The notes: generated by a model not told the origin, from the letters alone. Numbered from the stretch's first letter, positions 24,932 through 36,815 are shown. The stretch is DNA of 64,000 nucleotides from Coriaria nepalensis (GCA_027186245.1 CP114496.1:937501-1001500); one strand, 5' to 3'. Numbers and translations: made by a program.

Positions 24932-26060
24932 TCTAATGTGTTATGTGTTCCTACGGCTAGTAGAAATCTTTTATCCGTTCATGGTTTTATAAAATCAAAT
25001 AATGTTTTGCTTGAATTTCATTCTTCTCATTTTGTGGTTAAGCATCGCACAATGGGGGTGTCGCTACTTCACGGACTTATAAGAATGAGATTTATTGGCT
25101 CAGACCATCGGCTTCGATTTCACACCCAATGGCATTCCTTGGTGACCGTGTTCCACTTTCAAGTTGGCATCGACAGCTTCGCTATCCGCCATTCAAATTA
25201 CTTATTCTCTCATTAATAAATTTTGTTTGCCTATTGCAAAGGACAGTTAATCTATTCCAGATTTTTGTATTGCTTGTGATTAGAATAAAAGTCATATTTT
25301 CCGTTTCGAGATACTCCATTTACTAGCTCTCATCTTCTACAATACATTTATGCTTATGTTTGGGGTCCTAACCGAGTTTCATCTCTTAATGGTCATCATT
25401 TTTATTTACTACTCGTTGATCACTTTACTAAATACTCTTGGTTATTTCCTCTTCAAACTAAATTACAGGTTACTATCAACTTTCCCCAATACAAGACTTT
25501 AGTTGAAAAATATTTTGCTTGTAAAATTGTAAATTTTTACAATGACAATGGGGGTGAAATTCTCGGTCTTCGGCACTTTCTCAATCACCATAGTATTAGT
25601 TGGTTCACCACAGCTCCTCACACTCCTCAAAAGAATAGTATTGTTGAACGTCGTCACCGTCAAGTTGTCACTACCGGCCTCACACTCCTCACTCAAGCTC
25701 ACCTTCCACTATGCTATTGGGCTTTCGCTTTCGAAATGACAACATATCTACTTAATCAGACTCCTACATCTCTACTTAATGGAAATAGCCCATACGATTG
25801 TCTCTTTGACAAACTGCCAAATTATCACAAGCTTCGGGTTTTTGGATATCTATATTTTTCTTGGTTGAAACCATACAATACTCATAAACTTGAGTCTAAA
25901 TATAGGTCTCGTGTGTTTGCTGGCTACTTGACTTCTCAATCAACGTACAAATGCATGGCTTTTGACTCTTAACGGAGTTTCCTATCCAGACATGTAAAAT
26001 TCAATGAAACAATGTTCCCATCTTTTTATCCTGATCGGTTAAACACTGCTTCTTCTCGCT
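24932..26060 (+). mobile_element. Copia polyprotein remnant: gag-pre-integrase and integrase
   Basis: Plus-strand translation in several frames gives VLCVPTASRNLLSVHGFIKS and LEFHSSHFVVK (protease/GAG-pre-integrase junction, about 24935-25050). Then come LNGHHFYLLLVDHFTKYSW (about 25383-25441), YNDNGGEILGLR (about 25538), HHSISW..APHTPQKNSIVERRHR (about 25583-25660), LPLCYWAFAFE (about 25703), then RVFGYLYFSWLKPYNTHKLE and GYLTSQSTYKCMAF. The Asp-Asp-Glu core of the integrase can be traced (VDHF, DNGGE, IVE). Frame changes near 25220 and 25735 and a stop at 25970-25972 make it inactive. The zinc-binding HHCC motif is mostly lost, and reverse transcriptase is absent. Confidence 0.85.
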
Positions 26061-26173
26061 CCACGTTTCTGCAAAATTTTCCCAGGATTTTTTCCTAGTG
26101 GATAGATTGCTACACCACCTTCTGTATGCAGTCCCTTCTCACATTTTAGTCCATCCTCACATGCCACTCTATC

Positions 26174-28440
26174 TGTAACAACCCTCCTACTGGCGACATT
26201 ATTTATCGAAATACCTTTGAGAAAACAGTTATATATATATTTTTAACTTAAATATAACCATACTTTTATTATAATACAAAACTAGCATTTGAGAAATCAT
26301 CACTCATGTGCATGCTCCTAATATGTCTTCTAATAACTATTTTCTACAGATGCATACCCCTGGCACATCTTATACTATTTTCTACAGATGCGTACCCCTG
26401 ACACGTCTTATACTATTTTTTACAGATGCATACCCCTGAGACATCTTACAGTATTTTCTATAGATGCATACCCCTAGCACGTCTTATATTATTTTCTACA
26501 TATGCGCACTCCTAACACGTCTTACACTATTTTCTGTAAATGTGTACTCCTGACATATCTTAAACTATATGCGTACCCTATACACGTCTTATAATAACCT
26601 TATCGTGTATATAAAATATGAAAGTATACCAATATAACTAGTAAGGGCGTTACCTAGCTAACTTGGAAACCCTTTTTGTAAAAATACAGAAAAATTTAAA
26701 CTTTCTTAAAACTCTGTTTAAATCTCTTACAACAACGATATTAAAGGAAAACATAATATATTATATATATAATTTTTGTACATAATATATAATCACAATA
26801 ATATTTGTAACTGTTAATAAAACAAAGTACTGGTTTTAGAAACTTCTCAAAATGTGTTTAAAGAAGGCCTTTCCAAAATTATATTTTTAAACTTTCCTCA
26901 TATGTACTCCATACCAGATCGATTACACTCCATTCACCCGGTCAAGAAGTTACTAACTTTCCCTTTTCTTCTCACCTACAACATAAGCAACTACTATGAG
27001 CTAAAAAGCTCAGTAAGTAAAAATATTATCTTACATGCACAAAACACATTCAAATACATTTTGAAAGTAACTCGATTGAATAGTTTTACAAATTCTTATA
27101 ATTATTTTTATGCAAATGGGATGCTCTTTCTACTGCTGTGAGACCTGATGATGCTGTCGTTGGCACTACTATGATCTATGGTTCTCTATGACCGAAAATA
27201 TCGGAGATCAGTGACTCCGCTCAGTCCACCTTGATCAGGAAGTGCCTCACTATAATGTTATGCTTATTTCATATCAAGCATCACACTAATCAATTTAAAA
27301 GCATAGCATTTCTCTTTGCTATTTTTGTGTAGAAATTGATGGTGCAATCAATATTTTTTGTAAGAGGTATATATTTAAAATAATATAAACTCAATTCCAA
27401 CGTACTTTATAACAACACAAAACCACATAATCAACCCAAGTTGAAGAAACAGTAAAAATACTTATATTGTAGGTTAGACTTTACTTGCCTACTGTATATT
27501 CTATATTGGTAAGAGTACCTTACAAATCCTGCAAGTTTGGGCCAGCTCGTAACCTACCCAAACATGTGTTTATCTTAATATGAACTTGATTCTCAATTCT
27601 ACTTAAAACACATAATTTAACTTTTGGTGTAGAAAAACTTTTTTGTTGTTACAACAGACGTCAACCCGTCAACCCGTCGACCTTGTCAAGTACTTTGCAT
27701 ACTGGAGGCATTGAGCTATCAACCCATCGATCTTGTTGAGCCATCGACCCATCGACTATGTCGGACTATCAATTATTTCGCATATTGGAAGCATCAACCA
27801 ATCGAGTACGTTGACCCTGCATTTAAAATTTGATGTATTCAAAACCTTGCTAACTAATTAAGACATATAAACCTTGATTTATTTTAAACGAACTAAAGAT
27901 CTCAAATACAAGAGCAGTGATGATTCTTACAAGAAGTAACTTTTAACTAGTATAATCTGCTTCAAATTAAAGAGATAAGAATCACAGCCTTTGAGCTTCG
28001 GGCGATATGTCCCCTACGTGAGAATCCTTACTTTCACTTCCAATTATTCCAGATGATAGAGGAAGGAAGGAATCATTGAATTCTGCTTGAAATTTTGCAT
28101 GGATTAAAGAGAGGTGAGAAATTTACTAACCACTGAAGCTAAATGAGACCGTATATACTGTACAAAGTTGCAGCTGGAGGTGTTAACTTTGTAGTTTAGA
28201 CTTGATACGTGTATGATTTCTATTGATAACCAATATACATACATACATATATATATATGTGTATTATTAATATTTGTTCATGCTTATCTCATAATATGAG
28301 AGAGGGAAGGGTGAGCTGGTGAAGCTCATCGCCTCATCTTTTCCCTTTACTATTATATTATAATATTATTTTATTATATTATAATTATAATTATTATTAC
28401 TCTACAAATTTAAGGACTAGTTTCTTAGGATTTTCTTACA
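26174..28440. other. Transposon-derived noncoding DNA around a 38-bp minisatellite
   Basis: Begins near TGTAACAACCCTCC (26174), a typical gypsy LTR start, but no matching end is proven. It contains the 38-bp array (26306-26593) and a TATA-like TATATAAAA (26608-26616). Near 27140-27250 is a GC-richer block ('gaccgaaaatatcggagatcagtgactcc') of a kind I associate with dispersed plant repeats. Around 27655-27810 runs of GTCGACC/ATCGACC-like words repeat. No gene is supported; the open frame 26854-27141 lacks any recognisable domain. Confidence 0.4.
26306..26593 (+). repeat. 38-bp minisatellite, about 7.5 units
   Basis: Full units start with ACTATTTTCTACAGATGC at 26336, 26374, 26412, 26450, 26488 and 26526, exactly 38 bases apart. 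A shortened unit starts at 26564 and a degenerate partial unit precedes 26336. The core GCATACCCCTGGCACATCTT varies at a few positions, with divergence rising toward the right end. A TATA-like box starts 15 bases after the array. Confidence 0.93.
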
Positions 28441-28474
28441 ATCATTTTCACAGTCCTGCTCTTACAAAATAAAT

Positions 28475-28783
28475 CTAACTACGAGAAGCAATTAAATGAG
28501 ATATTAGACCATCACATGTCGATCCATCCTCACATTTCACTCCAGCCATTTCTGAAATGCAGCCCACTAGCCTTTGGGTGTCTTTAGTTGCATCGTCCTT
28601 TCCCACCAACCATACTAATACTTTCTTGCAGAATGTACCATTTGCCTTTTCTCCATATTTGTCTAACCCTACTACCTCATCTTCTGTTCTCTTAGATACT
28701 ATCTCTACGCATCCATCTCTTGTCCAACCTCCTCGCTCTCGGCAATATTCCATAACTAGTAGGGCAATGAGAAGAATACCCAA
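28475..28783 (-). CDS. Unrecognised 102-codon open frame
   Basis: Minus-strand frame with fairly balanced codon use, a hydrophobic start (MGILLIALLVMEY) and then a hydrophilic, charged stretch with four cysteines in its second half (FCKKV, GCISE, KCEDGSTCDG). I do not recognise a family. A stop lies a few codons upstream of the first methionine and no splice partner was found. It could be an exon of a decayed gene or a chance frame; the opposite strand has an overlapping 95-codon frame. No function is proposed. Confidence 0.2.
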   Translation of the reverse strand: MGILLIALLVMEYCRERGGWTRDGCVEIVSKRTEDEVVGLDKYGEKANGTFCKKVLVWLVGKDDATKDTQRLVGCISEMAGVKCEDGSTCDGLISHLIASRS

Positions 28784-28859
28784 TCAAATTGCTTTAATCA
28801 AAATGATGTGCGGCGGCTCTGTCCTTAGAGAACCTCTATCATAGAGAGTAAAGGATAAA

Positions 28860-29165
28860 AACTCATGAGAGGAACCACTAGGGATCGTTCAGTGATAAGG
28901 AGAAAAGAAAAAAAAAACAAACAAAGGCAAATATGTCTTTGACCGGGATCGATGCCTGTTCCAAAAGGTACCCTTCAATAAAAATTATATTTTTCTCCGT
29001 GCTTTTAATAAAGAAAGTGTCGGAATAGATTATGGTCAACAAAGAAGGGTAGTAATTAACCCAACAAAGGAAGTTGAATCAAAATTATTAACATACATTC
29101 TCATTGTCATCCACTTACAGTAACCAAACAAGCCCGTAATATCCGTCTAATTACTACTTCATACA
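28860..29165. other. Intergenic DNA
   Basis: Unremarkable AT-rich sequence; nothing recognised. Confidence 0.5.
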
Positions 29166-29660
29166 CGACAAAAAATTATTTCCGCCCAAGTTGTTAGGTA
29201 GATCATGGAGTGCATCTCTTCCCGTCTTTCTCAATGTCTCTTGATGGTGATTAAGCTTTTTTAATGCTGTACTAGCTTGATTCTTAAGAAATAGTTTCTT
29301 CTTCATTTTCCCTAGCGGGCATCCTTTACAAAATTCAATTTGAAACTGAATCTGAGGTATGTTTTCTCAAGTCGTTTTGAATTGATTTGAAGTCAAAATG
29401 ACTAAATCTCTTATGCCATGTAAGAAAACAGTAATCGGCTTCATAACAATATTTTCTCCCCTCCCATGGTTTGCACGCATTTCATCTTATTCCACACCAA
29501 ATTTAGATTGGACTCTCTTACCCTCCTCCTACAACCCTTAAGGATATTAACCTTTGTAATTTTTGGCAAAATATCCTTCAGCCCGGTTCCTTTGGTGGTC
29601 TCATTAGGTATGCCTCTTGAGTTTCTCATAAGTGAGATTTTGATCTCTCTCATCTTTTAA
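29166..29660 (-). mobile_element. Possible copia gag-pre-integrase fragment
   Basis: On the minus strand, across stops, the translation near 29340-29270 reads FCKGCPLGKMKKKLFLKNQA. This matches the C..C..GK...F zinc-binding end of the copia gag-pre-integrase domain, followed by a lysine-rich stretch. The upstream frame 29653-29441 is basic and could be the adjoining part, but has no firm motif. Several stops show it is not functional. Confidence 0.4.
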
Positions 29661-30795
29661 TGTAAACAAATTTATCTTTCTTTTTTAATGGAACAAGTTT
29701 ATCAAATCTTTTTAATGTAAACAAATAAAATGAATAATAATATTTAAATTTTTTAAAAAATAGAATAGAGAGTCCTTGAAGTTATTTCAAAGTCATTTAA
29801 AAAAGTATTATATTAGCTAAAATTGAGTTAAGTTTGAAGAGTTTAATATCTAATCTAGTATGAATGTTCTTAAATTTTTATGTAAAAATTTTTGAAATAA
29901 CATTTGTACACACCTCTTTCTAACTTTTTGAAAGTTAACAATGAAAACCCAATTATTGATTTTTCGACAAAAGGGTTGATTGTGAAATTTCGATCTCTCT
30001 CCATGTGAAATGTTTCACTGGAAATTAATGGAGGTTTTAGGTTTGTGAAATAATTTTTTTTTTTTCTATTTTCTGAGTTTTTTTTTTTTTTTTGTTAAAT
30101 TTGATAAATCAGAAACCTTCAAAATTTAATAGAGCCAAATATATGCATGAATTTTAAAAGAGAGAGAGATGAAAAATAATATGTTAGTAGTATAACCTTG
30201 ATAAAACTACGTATTTCGCCAAATGAATTGAATAAAACATGCATGACCACCGATCCACTCACTTGGCTATCTTGCACTCATCCACCACACCGTTCTACAT
30301 GATGATCATAGACTTACAGCTAGTAGCCAAATGCTATATTTTTGTTAATTAGCTAATTAAGATTCGAGAAGGAGGGTCAGCCTTATCTTATCTGCAACTT
30401 TGTAGTTGTAATGGTCCAATATGGACTGCCTTCTCATCGATAATGTCTACTAATTATGCAGTTTGGACTTTTCCGCCTGTTCTGTTTCCCTTAATCATAT
30501 TTTGAAGAGAACAAATCAACTAGATATTGCTCATTTTTTTTCCTCAAACATGTTACATAAGCATGAGCCCGGGTAATTATTATGCGATGAGTGCTAGCCG
30601 CTGGGGCGAACATACGGACCTAGAAGTAAAATTGAGTATTTCAAATGACTTTAATTTACAATAATTATAAGTATTAGAAGAAAAATTATATTATAAATTA
30701 AATATTGGCTGATATAATTTCAAAGAAAGAAAATTGTATAGCAACAAGTACTTAAATAAACTCTCGAACTGTCATGGGATTATTGCTGCCGACCG
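29661..30795. other. AT-rich intergenic DNA
   Basis: No gene, RNA or defined repeat was recognised. Poly-T runs lie near 30052-30066 and 30080-30094. Confidence 0.6.
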
Positions 30796-30799
30796 TAGA

Positions 30800-30930
30800 C
30801 ACTACCAAAAAAAAAAATACGATTTAGCGATTTGTGTTTAGTGGCACTATATAAACTTCCGCTAATTGGTCTTATTTGGCGGCACTCTTTCATATTACTG
30901 CTAAACTAACCCCGCTAATTTAGGAGAGGT
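30800..30930 (+). mobile_element. CACTA (En/Spm-like) transposon end
   Basis: CACTACCAAAAAAAA at 30800 matches the consensus terminal inverted repeat of plant CACTA elements. It is followed by subterminal words built on TTTAGCG/CCGCTAA/GGCGGCAC (30822-30925), also characteristic. No facing TTTTTGGTAGTG end or transposase was found downstream, so this is an isolated or interrupted terminus. Confidence 0.6.
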
Positions 30931-31389
30931 ATATTATAATATATACCACTAAATATATTGAGTTAGTAACGTTAATATTAGAGATATTGATTGTTTAAAT
31001 ATTTATACATATATATATATATATATATATATAAACCTCATCTATGAGATTGATTTTCAAAAAGATTGAATGATTGATTGTTTGATAATTTATTGATGCG
31101 ATGATTTAATTTATGATGGTTTAAATTATATATGCATCAATGTATTTTCTGATAGCATTTGCTCACTCATGAATAATGCATCTATTATCTCATGTTCATA
31201 TTAAGAAATATTAAGAGATTTAAGTGAAATAAATATTAAGAAAAAAAAATGAATGTGAAGTATCGTACCGACCTCTCGAAGTAAGACATGACTCTAAAGA
31301 GAGGGTTAATTTCAATGTTATGAAATACTAAGTCATGGCAAGCCATTAAAAGACCTTAGCTAAGTTCATATTAAGTAGCACCTCCGTCT

Positions 31390-31880
31390 TACCGTTGGTC
31401 ATGCTTGCAACAGGTACGTGCATACGATCCATATTATGAAAGTAAGAAAGAATAAGAACCTTAACTAAATACCTATGTAGTTATGTGTAAGGAGATAGGT
31501 TTTAAGTGGGACCTTTATGACCCCTCCAGTCTTCCCTGTGTGAATGTACTAGGTATATTTAATTAGTCTCAAGAAAAGAAGATGAAAGGCTCACATAAAG
31601 AGAAATTACATTAGATATGAAAATATTGAATAGTGTTCATGCAGCATATACATCTTTTTATGAAATTATTTTGTGAGTTATGTTTATACTTGATGGGAAA
31701 AAGCTAACATCATGCTTACCATATTGTAGACTCAAAGCGTAAGCAAAAAATCTAGCTTACATGAAGGACTTTCCGATAAGGTGTGATGTTCTGGAGGTAA
31801 TAGTGGTACTAGAACTCAATTTTCACTATTTAGACTTCCGCTTTTAAGAAGTATATTACATATTGTAATATACTTTTTAA
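31390..31880 (+). repeat. Dispersed repeat R1 (paired with 35470-35910)
   Basis: Shares with R2 the blocks 'gaaagaataaga', 'tttaattagtc', GATATGAAAATATTGAATAG followed by 'tgttcat', 'gagttatgt', 'gatggact/gaaggact tgccgagaa', and 'agacttc'. Both copies run in the same direction about 4 kb apart. They are probably parts of one gypsy-type LTR family; R2 leads into a TATA box at 36816. Confidence 0.6.
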
Positions 31881-31959
31881 TTTTTTTAAGTGTGTTATAT
31901 ACACTTCTATTGAGAAGCTCTTTTGGTTTTATAGTTAATGGTTACAAAATTTAGACATT

Positions 31960-32540
31960 ATATGCTCATTGCTCAAGTTTGATAATAGTGCAAACCAATC
32001 TTGTTAAGTATCTCTTGTTTTGGCTTATCCTCAAAGGATGCTTGGGGAAATGTACCCTAAGTATTGGTCGAGTTAAATCTAGAATATGTTCCCTAAAAAT
32101 TGGTCAAAGAGCAAGCCTTAGCTAACTTCTTGGCCGATCATCCATTTAAGTTCTCGTTGGGATGTTACAATGACATACTCGAAGTACCGGTCCCCGAAGA
32201 ACTCATCTAAGTATTACATTTTGAAGATTCTAGCACAAAAAAACATGGCCGATACTAGAATTTAAATCAAATCGTTGGGTGGTGACCAAAGTGCATAGTC
32301 TTTTCTACTTAAGGTTCTATGCACAAATAATCAACCCGAGATTGAATTTTTTATTCTTGGTTTGGCAATTCTGTTGGAACTTGATGCAACCTATGTATCG
32401 ATTCTCAGGATTCTCAATTGGTGATTAGGCTGTTATCTAGAGACTATAAGTGTGCCAATCTTGGATTGACATGCTACTTTGCTATAGTCGTTCAACTATT
32501 GATGAATTCAAAGAATGGGATTGAATCATATGTCTAGGTC
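31960..32540 (+). mobile_element. Tat-type gypsy RNase H remnant
   Basis: Plus-strand translation across frame changes gives QTNLVKYLLF and LKGCLGK. After a gap come KEQALANFLADHPF (about 32105), EVPVPEEL, HFEDSSTKKHG (about 32220), a run like 'tnnqaEyealilGl' near 32320-32370, then DSQLVIRLLSRDYKCANL (about 32405) and YFAI. VKGQALADFLADHP and DSQLVI.QL..EY are signatures of the second RNase H of Tat-lineage Ty3/gypsy elements. Multiple stops make it a pseudogene. Confidence 0.75.
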
Positions 32541-32574
32541 CTCCTCCGGCACACATCTCTAACTAGTGGATTGA

Positions 32575-33720
32575 TGATATTTAAGAATAAAGAGATAATT
32601 AGAGAGGTAAAATGATAATTTTGATCAACTCTAATTATGAATCAATTATTGGAGGATTAGATTGCATGTAATGATAATATCAATGGACTACTAGAGATTG
32701 CTCAATAATATATTCTATAATTATAAGAGTACAATCTTATATTTTTATTGGAATAATATTAGAATTAATAAATTAAATTTATTAGATTAAAAATTTTAAT
32801 TAATAATCTAATTTATTGGAGCTTCGAATCATAAGTGCAAGGTCCTCATGTCGCCTCTATAAAACATTGTATAAGATAAGAATGATAAATGTTGAAAAAA
32901 TGACTTATTTGCAAGAAAATAGTTTTCTGGGATAAATTTATAATTATGAGATAATTAGTATCAATTAATGAATTAAAATATATATTTTAAATGATTAATT
33001 TCGAAATTCATATATAAAATAATAATATATTTAATTTTGAATTGAATATGTTATATATAATATTAAATTAATATGAAATATTAATTTAATATTAAGATCA
33101 GATAAGTCAAATTTAAAGTAGTTTGATAAACTAATTTAAAATTCAAATAAGATATGATTTGATTTGAAATAGATGAGATTTTATTTTAAGTCAGATTTTA
33201 AAAAGGCCTGATTAAATCAAATATATCATTAAAAATATGATATGATTTAAAATAGATAAGATTCTATTTTAAATCAGATTTGATCATAGCAAATATATCA
33301 TTTAATGATTATCTTCTCATTTAATACTATAATTGAATTATCAATTCAATTAATTTAAAGAGTTTAAATTAAAAATAATATTAAATAGAAAAAACCTAAT
33401 TGGGTCTTATAAATACATCTCATTCTAATTATTTTAGAGAGGTTTTTGAAAAGATATTTTTCTAAGAGAAAAAGAGAAAGAAAACCATATCATCTCTACG
33501 TGCCCACACATGTCTTAGTGTGTTGAGGATCGACCTGGAAGATTGTGGTGTGAGTCTCGTCGAACGATACGTGTAAGCTAAGGTATGATTTATTCATATA
33601 GTTGTAGGATTGATTTATATATATCTAAAGGATGACTAACAATTTTTTAGAAACTTTTTGTTATATATTGGGACCAAATTAATCGCTTCCGCTATGAAAG
33701 TTTCAAGCCATTTTCCAACA
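32575..33720 (+). mobile_element. LTR copy B of the TGTTAG family (5' part lost)
   Basis: Aligns with the second half of the copy at 42212-44016 from 'taattagagagg' and GGATTAGATTGCATGTAATG onward. It includes 'ttgctcaataatat', 'cacctctataaaac', 'cttatttgcaagaaaatag' and the promoter TATAAATA (33408-33415). The leader 'ctctacgtgcccacaca' is followed by the 3' end 'aatcgcttccgc....ccaaca' at 33720. The first ~700 bases are missing. No primer binding site follows, so this is a truncated or solo LTR abutting the Tat remnant. Confidence 0.75.
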
Positions 33721-33724
33721 GAAA

Positions 33725-35395
33725 CTAAAACAAACAAAGATGAAGCAATCGTCTTTAGGCTTCTACCAATGCCACGATCATCCGTCGTTGTAAAATCGGT
33801 CGAAGTAGCAGTTGAATAAGAGGGTTTTGAAAAATTCATATTCGAGAAACCGTCTAACCATATGTCCTACCATATCAAACCTATTTATGTCAAAAACTAT
33901 TATGGATGTATTGGGAGATGAAGCGGTTGGAATCGTCTCAATATCCAAACCGCATGGAAATAACTAAATTGGTTAGACTCTAGCACTCGTGCCATTTCGG
34001 CCTGACTCGATCGAACCAAAAACTTAATAAGTATCATGATTTGTCGTCACTAGCAGCCCAACCTGGTGGTAGCCACAGCAGCCATCGAGAAGAATTATTC
34101 GGTCTAACAAATGGAAAAATACCTTAATAGCCGAAGGAAAGAGTGGGATGAAGGAAACTTAGATATTTTAAAAGCTTGTAATATGGATGAAGGGGCCGTA
34201 ATTATAAAAGATTTCAAGAATCATTGTGTCATTTATCCCTCTCATTTTCAGATTATTCAATAAGAGCGATAAAAATCCATTTATTAATATAAAAAATTAT
34301 CATTCGTACAAGTGTTGAATGATGGGAAAAGGGCCATAAAGAAATCAAATAAATTAGTGAGAGATGAAATTGGCCGAAATTGGCCAAAAATTCTTCCTCC
34401 CCCTTTAGATCGGTCGGTTGACAATATTTCCCCTTTATTTTTCAGTTCCTTTGGATATTTTCAAAAACTTTCCAACAAAGTAGGAAGATATTTTGACTAG
34501 TCCAAAAGCCTTCTAGTAAATAAGGAGTTACATTTGACATATTCAATGGGGTTTCCAACAAATTCAAAATCAATTGGAAAAAGAAAAGGCATGTTTCACC
34601 AATTCTATGGTCATATCACCAAGATAGTCATTTTTCAGGAATTAAATAGAAATTCGCTTTAAAAAGGGATTTTCTAGCAACTTCTTCATCTTGCTGACCA
34701 AGAAAAATGCCTTGCATGTAAAGTAAACATGTTTGCTCATCAAGTAAAGAGGGTCCCGCTTGTTTTCTTATAAATAGGAACCTCCACCAAGAGCAAAAAC
34801 ACATGACAATCCAGTAATCCAACATAAATTTAACACAACTCATGACGTCCACTAGACACCATTCAAAATTGCCCTACGTAATTTCCAACCAATGCCTGTT
34901 CATTCAATCATTTAGTAGATTTGTCTGCTTTTCATTTAAGTTTTCATTGTAAGTCATATACTTAATGAATTCTTTATTATTAGCAATCATTATGTTTTGC
35001 TATGTAAGCTCATGCTTATATGATATGTTTGAATGTTTCTTTAGTGTTCAATTTATTTTTATCATTTTTAAAGTTGCCTTGTACAAAATTAGTTTTTTGC
35101 TTAGTAGATTTCATATCGAAAAATATTATAACCCTTTTACTTTTCTGTCATGCTTCCATCGCTTTGTCAGTAATTAGATTCCTTATTGTCTCCAAGTTTT
35201 TATCTTAATTATTACTTTATCTTTTATACCATTTAAAAAATTTATTTAAATTAGTTCTTTCAAAATATTTTTACACATATCAATGCGCTGATCCCGGAAT
35301 CAGAACAACCTGCGATTCTCTCCTCCCAGCCTGTCGCCTCCTCTCCAAGTTGCCTGCTAGAGCTGCAGAAATTGGTGTCAACAGTTTTGTAATTA
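33725..35395 (+). mobile_element. Probable Tat/Ogre-like LTR and flank
   Basis: Contains 'cttataaatagg' (TATA box about 34768-34777) followed by a 600-base leader. It ends near 35375-35393 with 'gaaattggtgtcaacag', reminiscent of the 3' LTR/primer-binding boundary of Tat-type gypsy elements. Earlier text ('ggccgaaattggccaaaaattcttcc', 34370-34395) is also of LTR type. It lies downstream of the Tat RNase H on the same strand, so it may be that element's LTR, separated by copy B. The boundaries are uncertain. Confidence 0.4.
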
Positions 35396-35469
35396 AGAAA
35401 AGTAAGATTCTTGATTCCAAACTTTTAATTTTTTATGAGACGTTCCATAAACTAATAGTACATACACAT

Positions 35470-35910
35470 GACCCAAAGTACGAAAGAATAAGAAAGTAAG
35501 AAAAAAAAATCCTCACTAACATCCTAAAAATGTTTTATCTTATTAGTCTGGTTTTAAGTGTGATATTTGTAACCCCATAACTCTTTTCTAGGAACTTATC
35601 TGGTGTATTTAATCAGACTTGAGTATAAGAAAGTAACATGAAGTGAGAATCGCATTATATATGAAAATATTGAATAGTGTTCATACATTATATGCATCAA
35701 TGTCTACAACTAATTTTTGAGTTATGTACGTATTTACCGAGTGAGAGCTCACATTTTATATTCTATATTATAAGTATCAAGGGTAAGTAATATATTTAGC
35801 TATCCTGATGGACTTGCCGAGAAAGTGTGATAACTGTAGAAGTGATAGTAGTACCAAGATAGAAATTTCGCTAATTAGACTTCTTTATTTTAAAATAAAT
35901 TATTTAAAAA
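35470..35910 (+). repeat. Dispersed repeat R2 (paired with 31390-31880)
   Basis: Direct-orientation partner of R1 with the same block order. Shared words include ATGAAAATATTGAATAGTGT and 'ttgccgagaaagtgtgataactg'. It continues into the AATAGTA-rich array and a TATA box, suggesting the repeat is the left part of an LTR. Confidence 0.6.
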
Positions 35911-36249
35911 ATCTATTGTAATTCGATCAATATTTGTAATATAATATGTAACAACATTTCTTGGGTATAGTATATTTTTCTACAGAATAAAAATCTTCAT
36001 TCTCAAAATTATGATCTAGGCTAATATTGTTATAAAGATAAAAAATTATTCTCGAGTTTTTGAGTCATTATGAAGTAAGGTATTTAAGTATAATAACGGC
36101 CTAAATAATATGGGTAATTATTGTTACTATCAGAGTAAAAAACCTGCTACTCCACTTTACATCGAGCACCAACTCGTAAGATCAAGTAAGTATTTTTAAA
36201 TATTGATCATGGTTAATCATATACTAGAAAATAGATTGAAGATATAGGA

Positions 36250-36770
36250 AAATAGTACCAGTAAGTAGTACCAATGAATAGAAATTGTAAATAGTAACCC
36301 ATAATTAGTAACTTATGAATAGTAATACGCAAATAGCAAATAGTAAATAATAAAATATAAATAGCATAAGGTAAATATACCTAATGAATAGTATCTCGTA
36401 TAGTACTGGATTAATAGTATCCCGTAATGATATTGGACGGTTCTATTTGTACGTAAATAGTATTGGATGAGTAGTAATGGGTCAATAGTATTGGGTGAAT
36501 TAGTACCCGTACGTGAATAGTTTTTTATGAATAGTATTAAGTCAATAGCATTAGGTGAATAGTACCCTATAAATAGTGATAGTTGGATTGTAACCGTATA
36601 TTACGATTGTACTACATATTACTATTTCAAATAGTAACTTATATCACTATTTTAAATAGTAACTTATATCACTATTTTAAATAGTAGTCATATTTCTACA
36701 GTAGCCGTATTCTAATAGTAATCGTAGATCACTATTGCCAATAGTTTTTATACTATGAACCGTATTTAGT
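36250..36770 (+). repeat. AATAGTA-rich degenerate array with palindromic 25-bp tandem block
   Basis: From about 36250 the motif (G)AATAGTA(CC) recurs dozens of times at irregular 10-16 base spacing. At 36621-36645 and 36646-36670 a 25-bp unit (ACTATTTYAAATAGTAACTT plus ATATC) is tandemly repeated, with a partial third copy. Each unit holds the palindrome TACTATTT..AAATAGTA. The array ends about 45 bases before the TATA box TATATAAAAGG (36816-36826), consistent with an LTR U3 enhancer region. Confidence 0.75.
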
Positions 36771-36815
36771 TAGATAATATATAGAAGAGAGATGGAAACA
36801 TTACCTCACGAGATA

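Noticed and set aside
26306..26593. CRISPR-like array
   Set aside because: Units are contiguous with no unique spacers, and this is plant nuclear DNA; it is a minisatellite.
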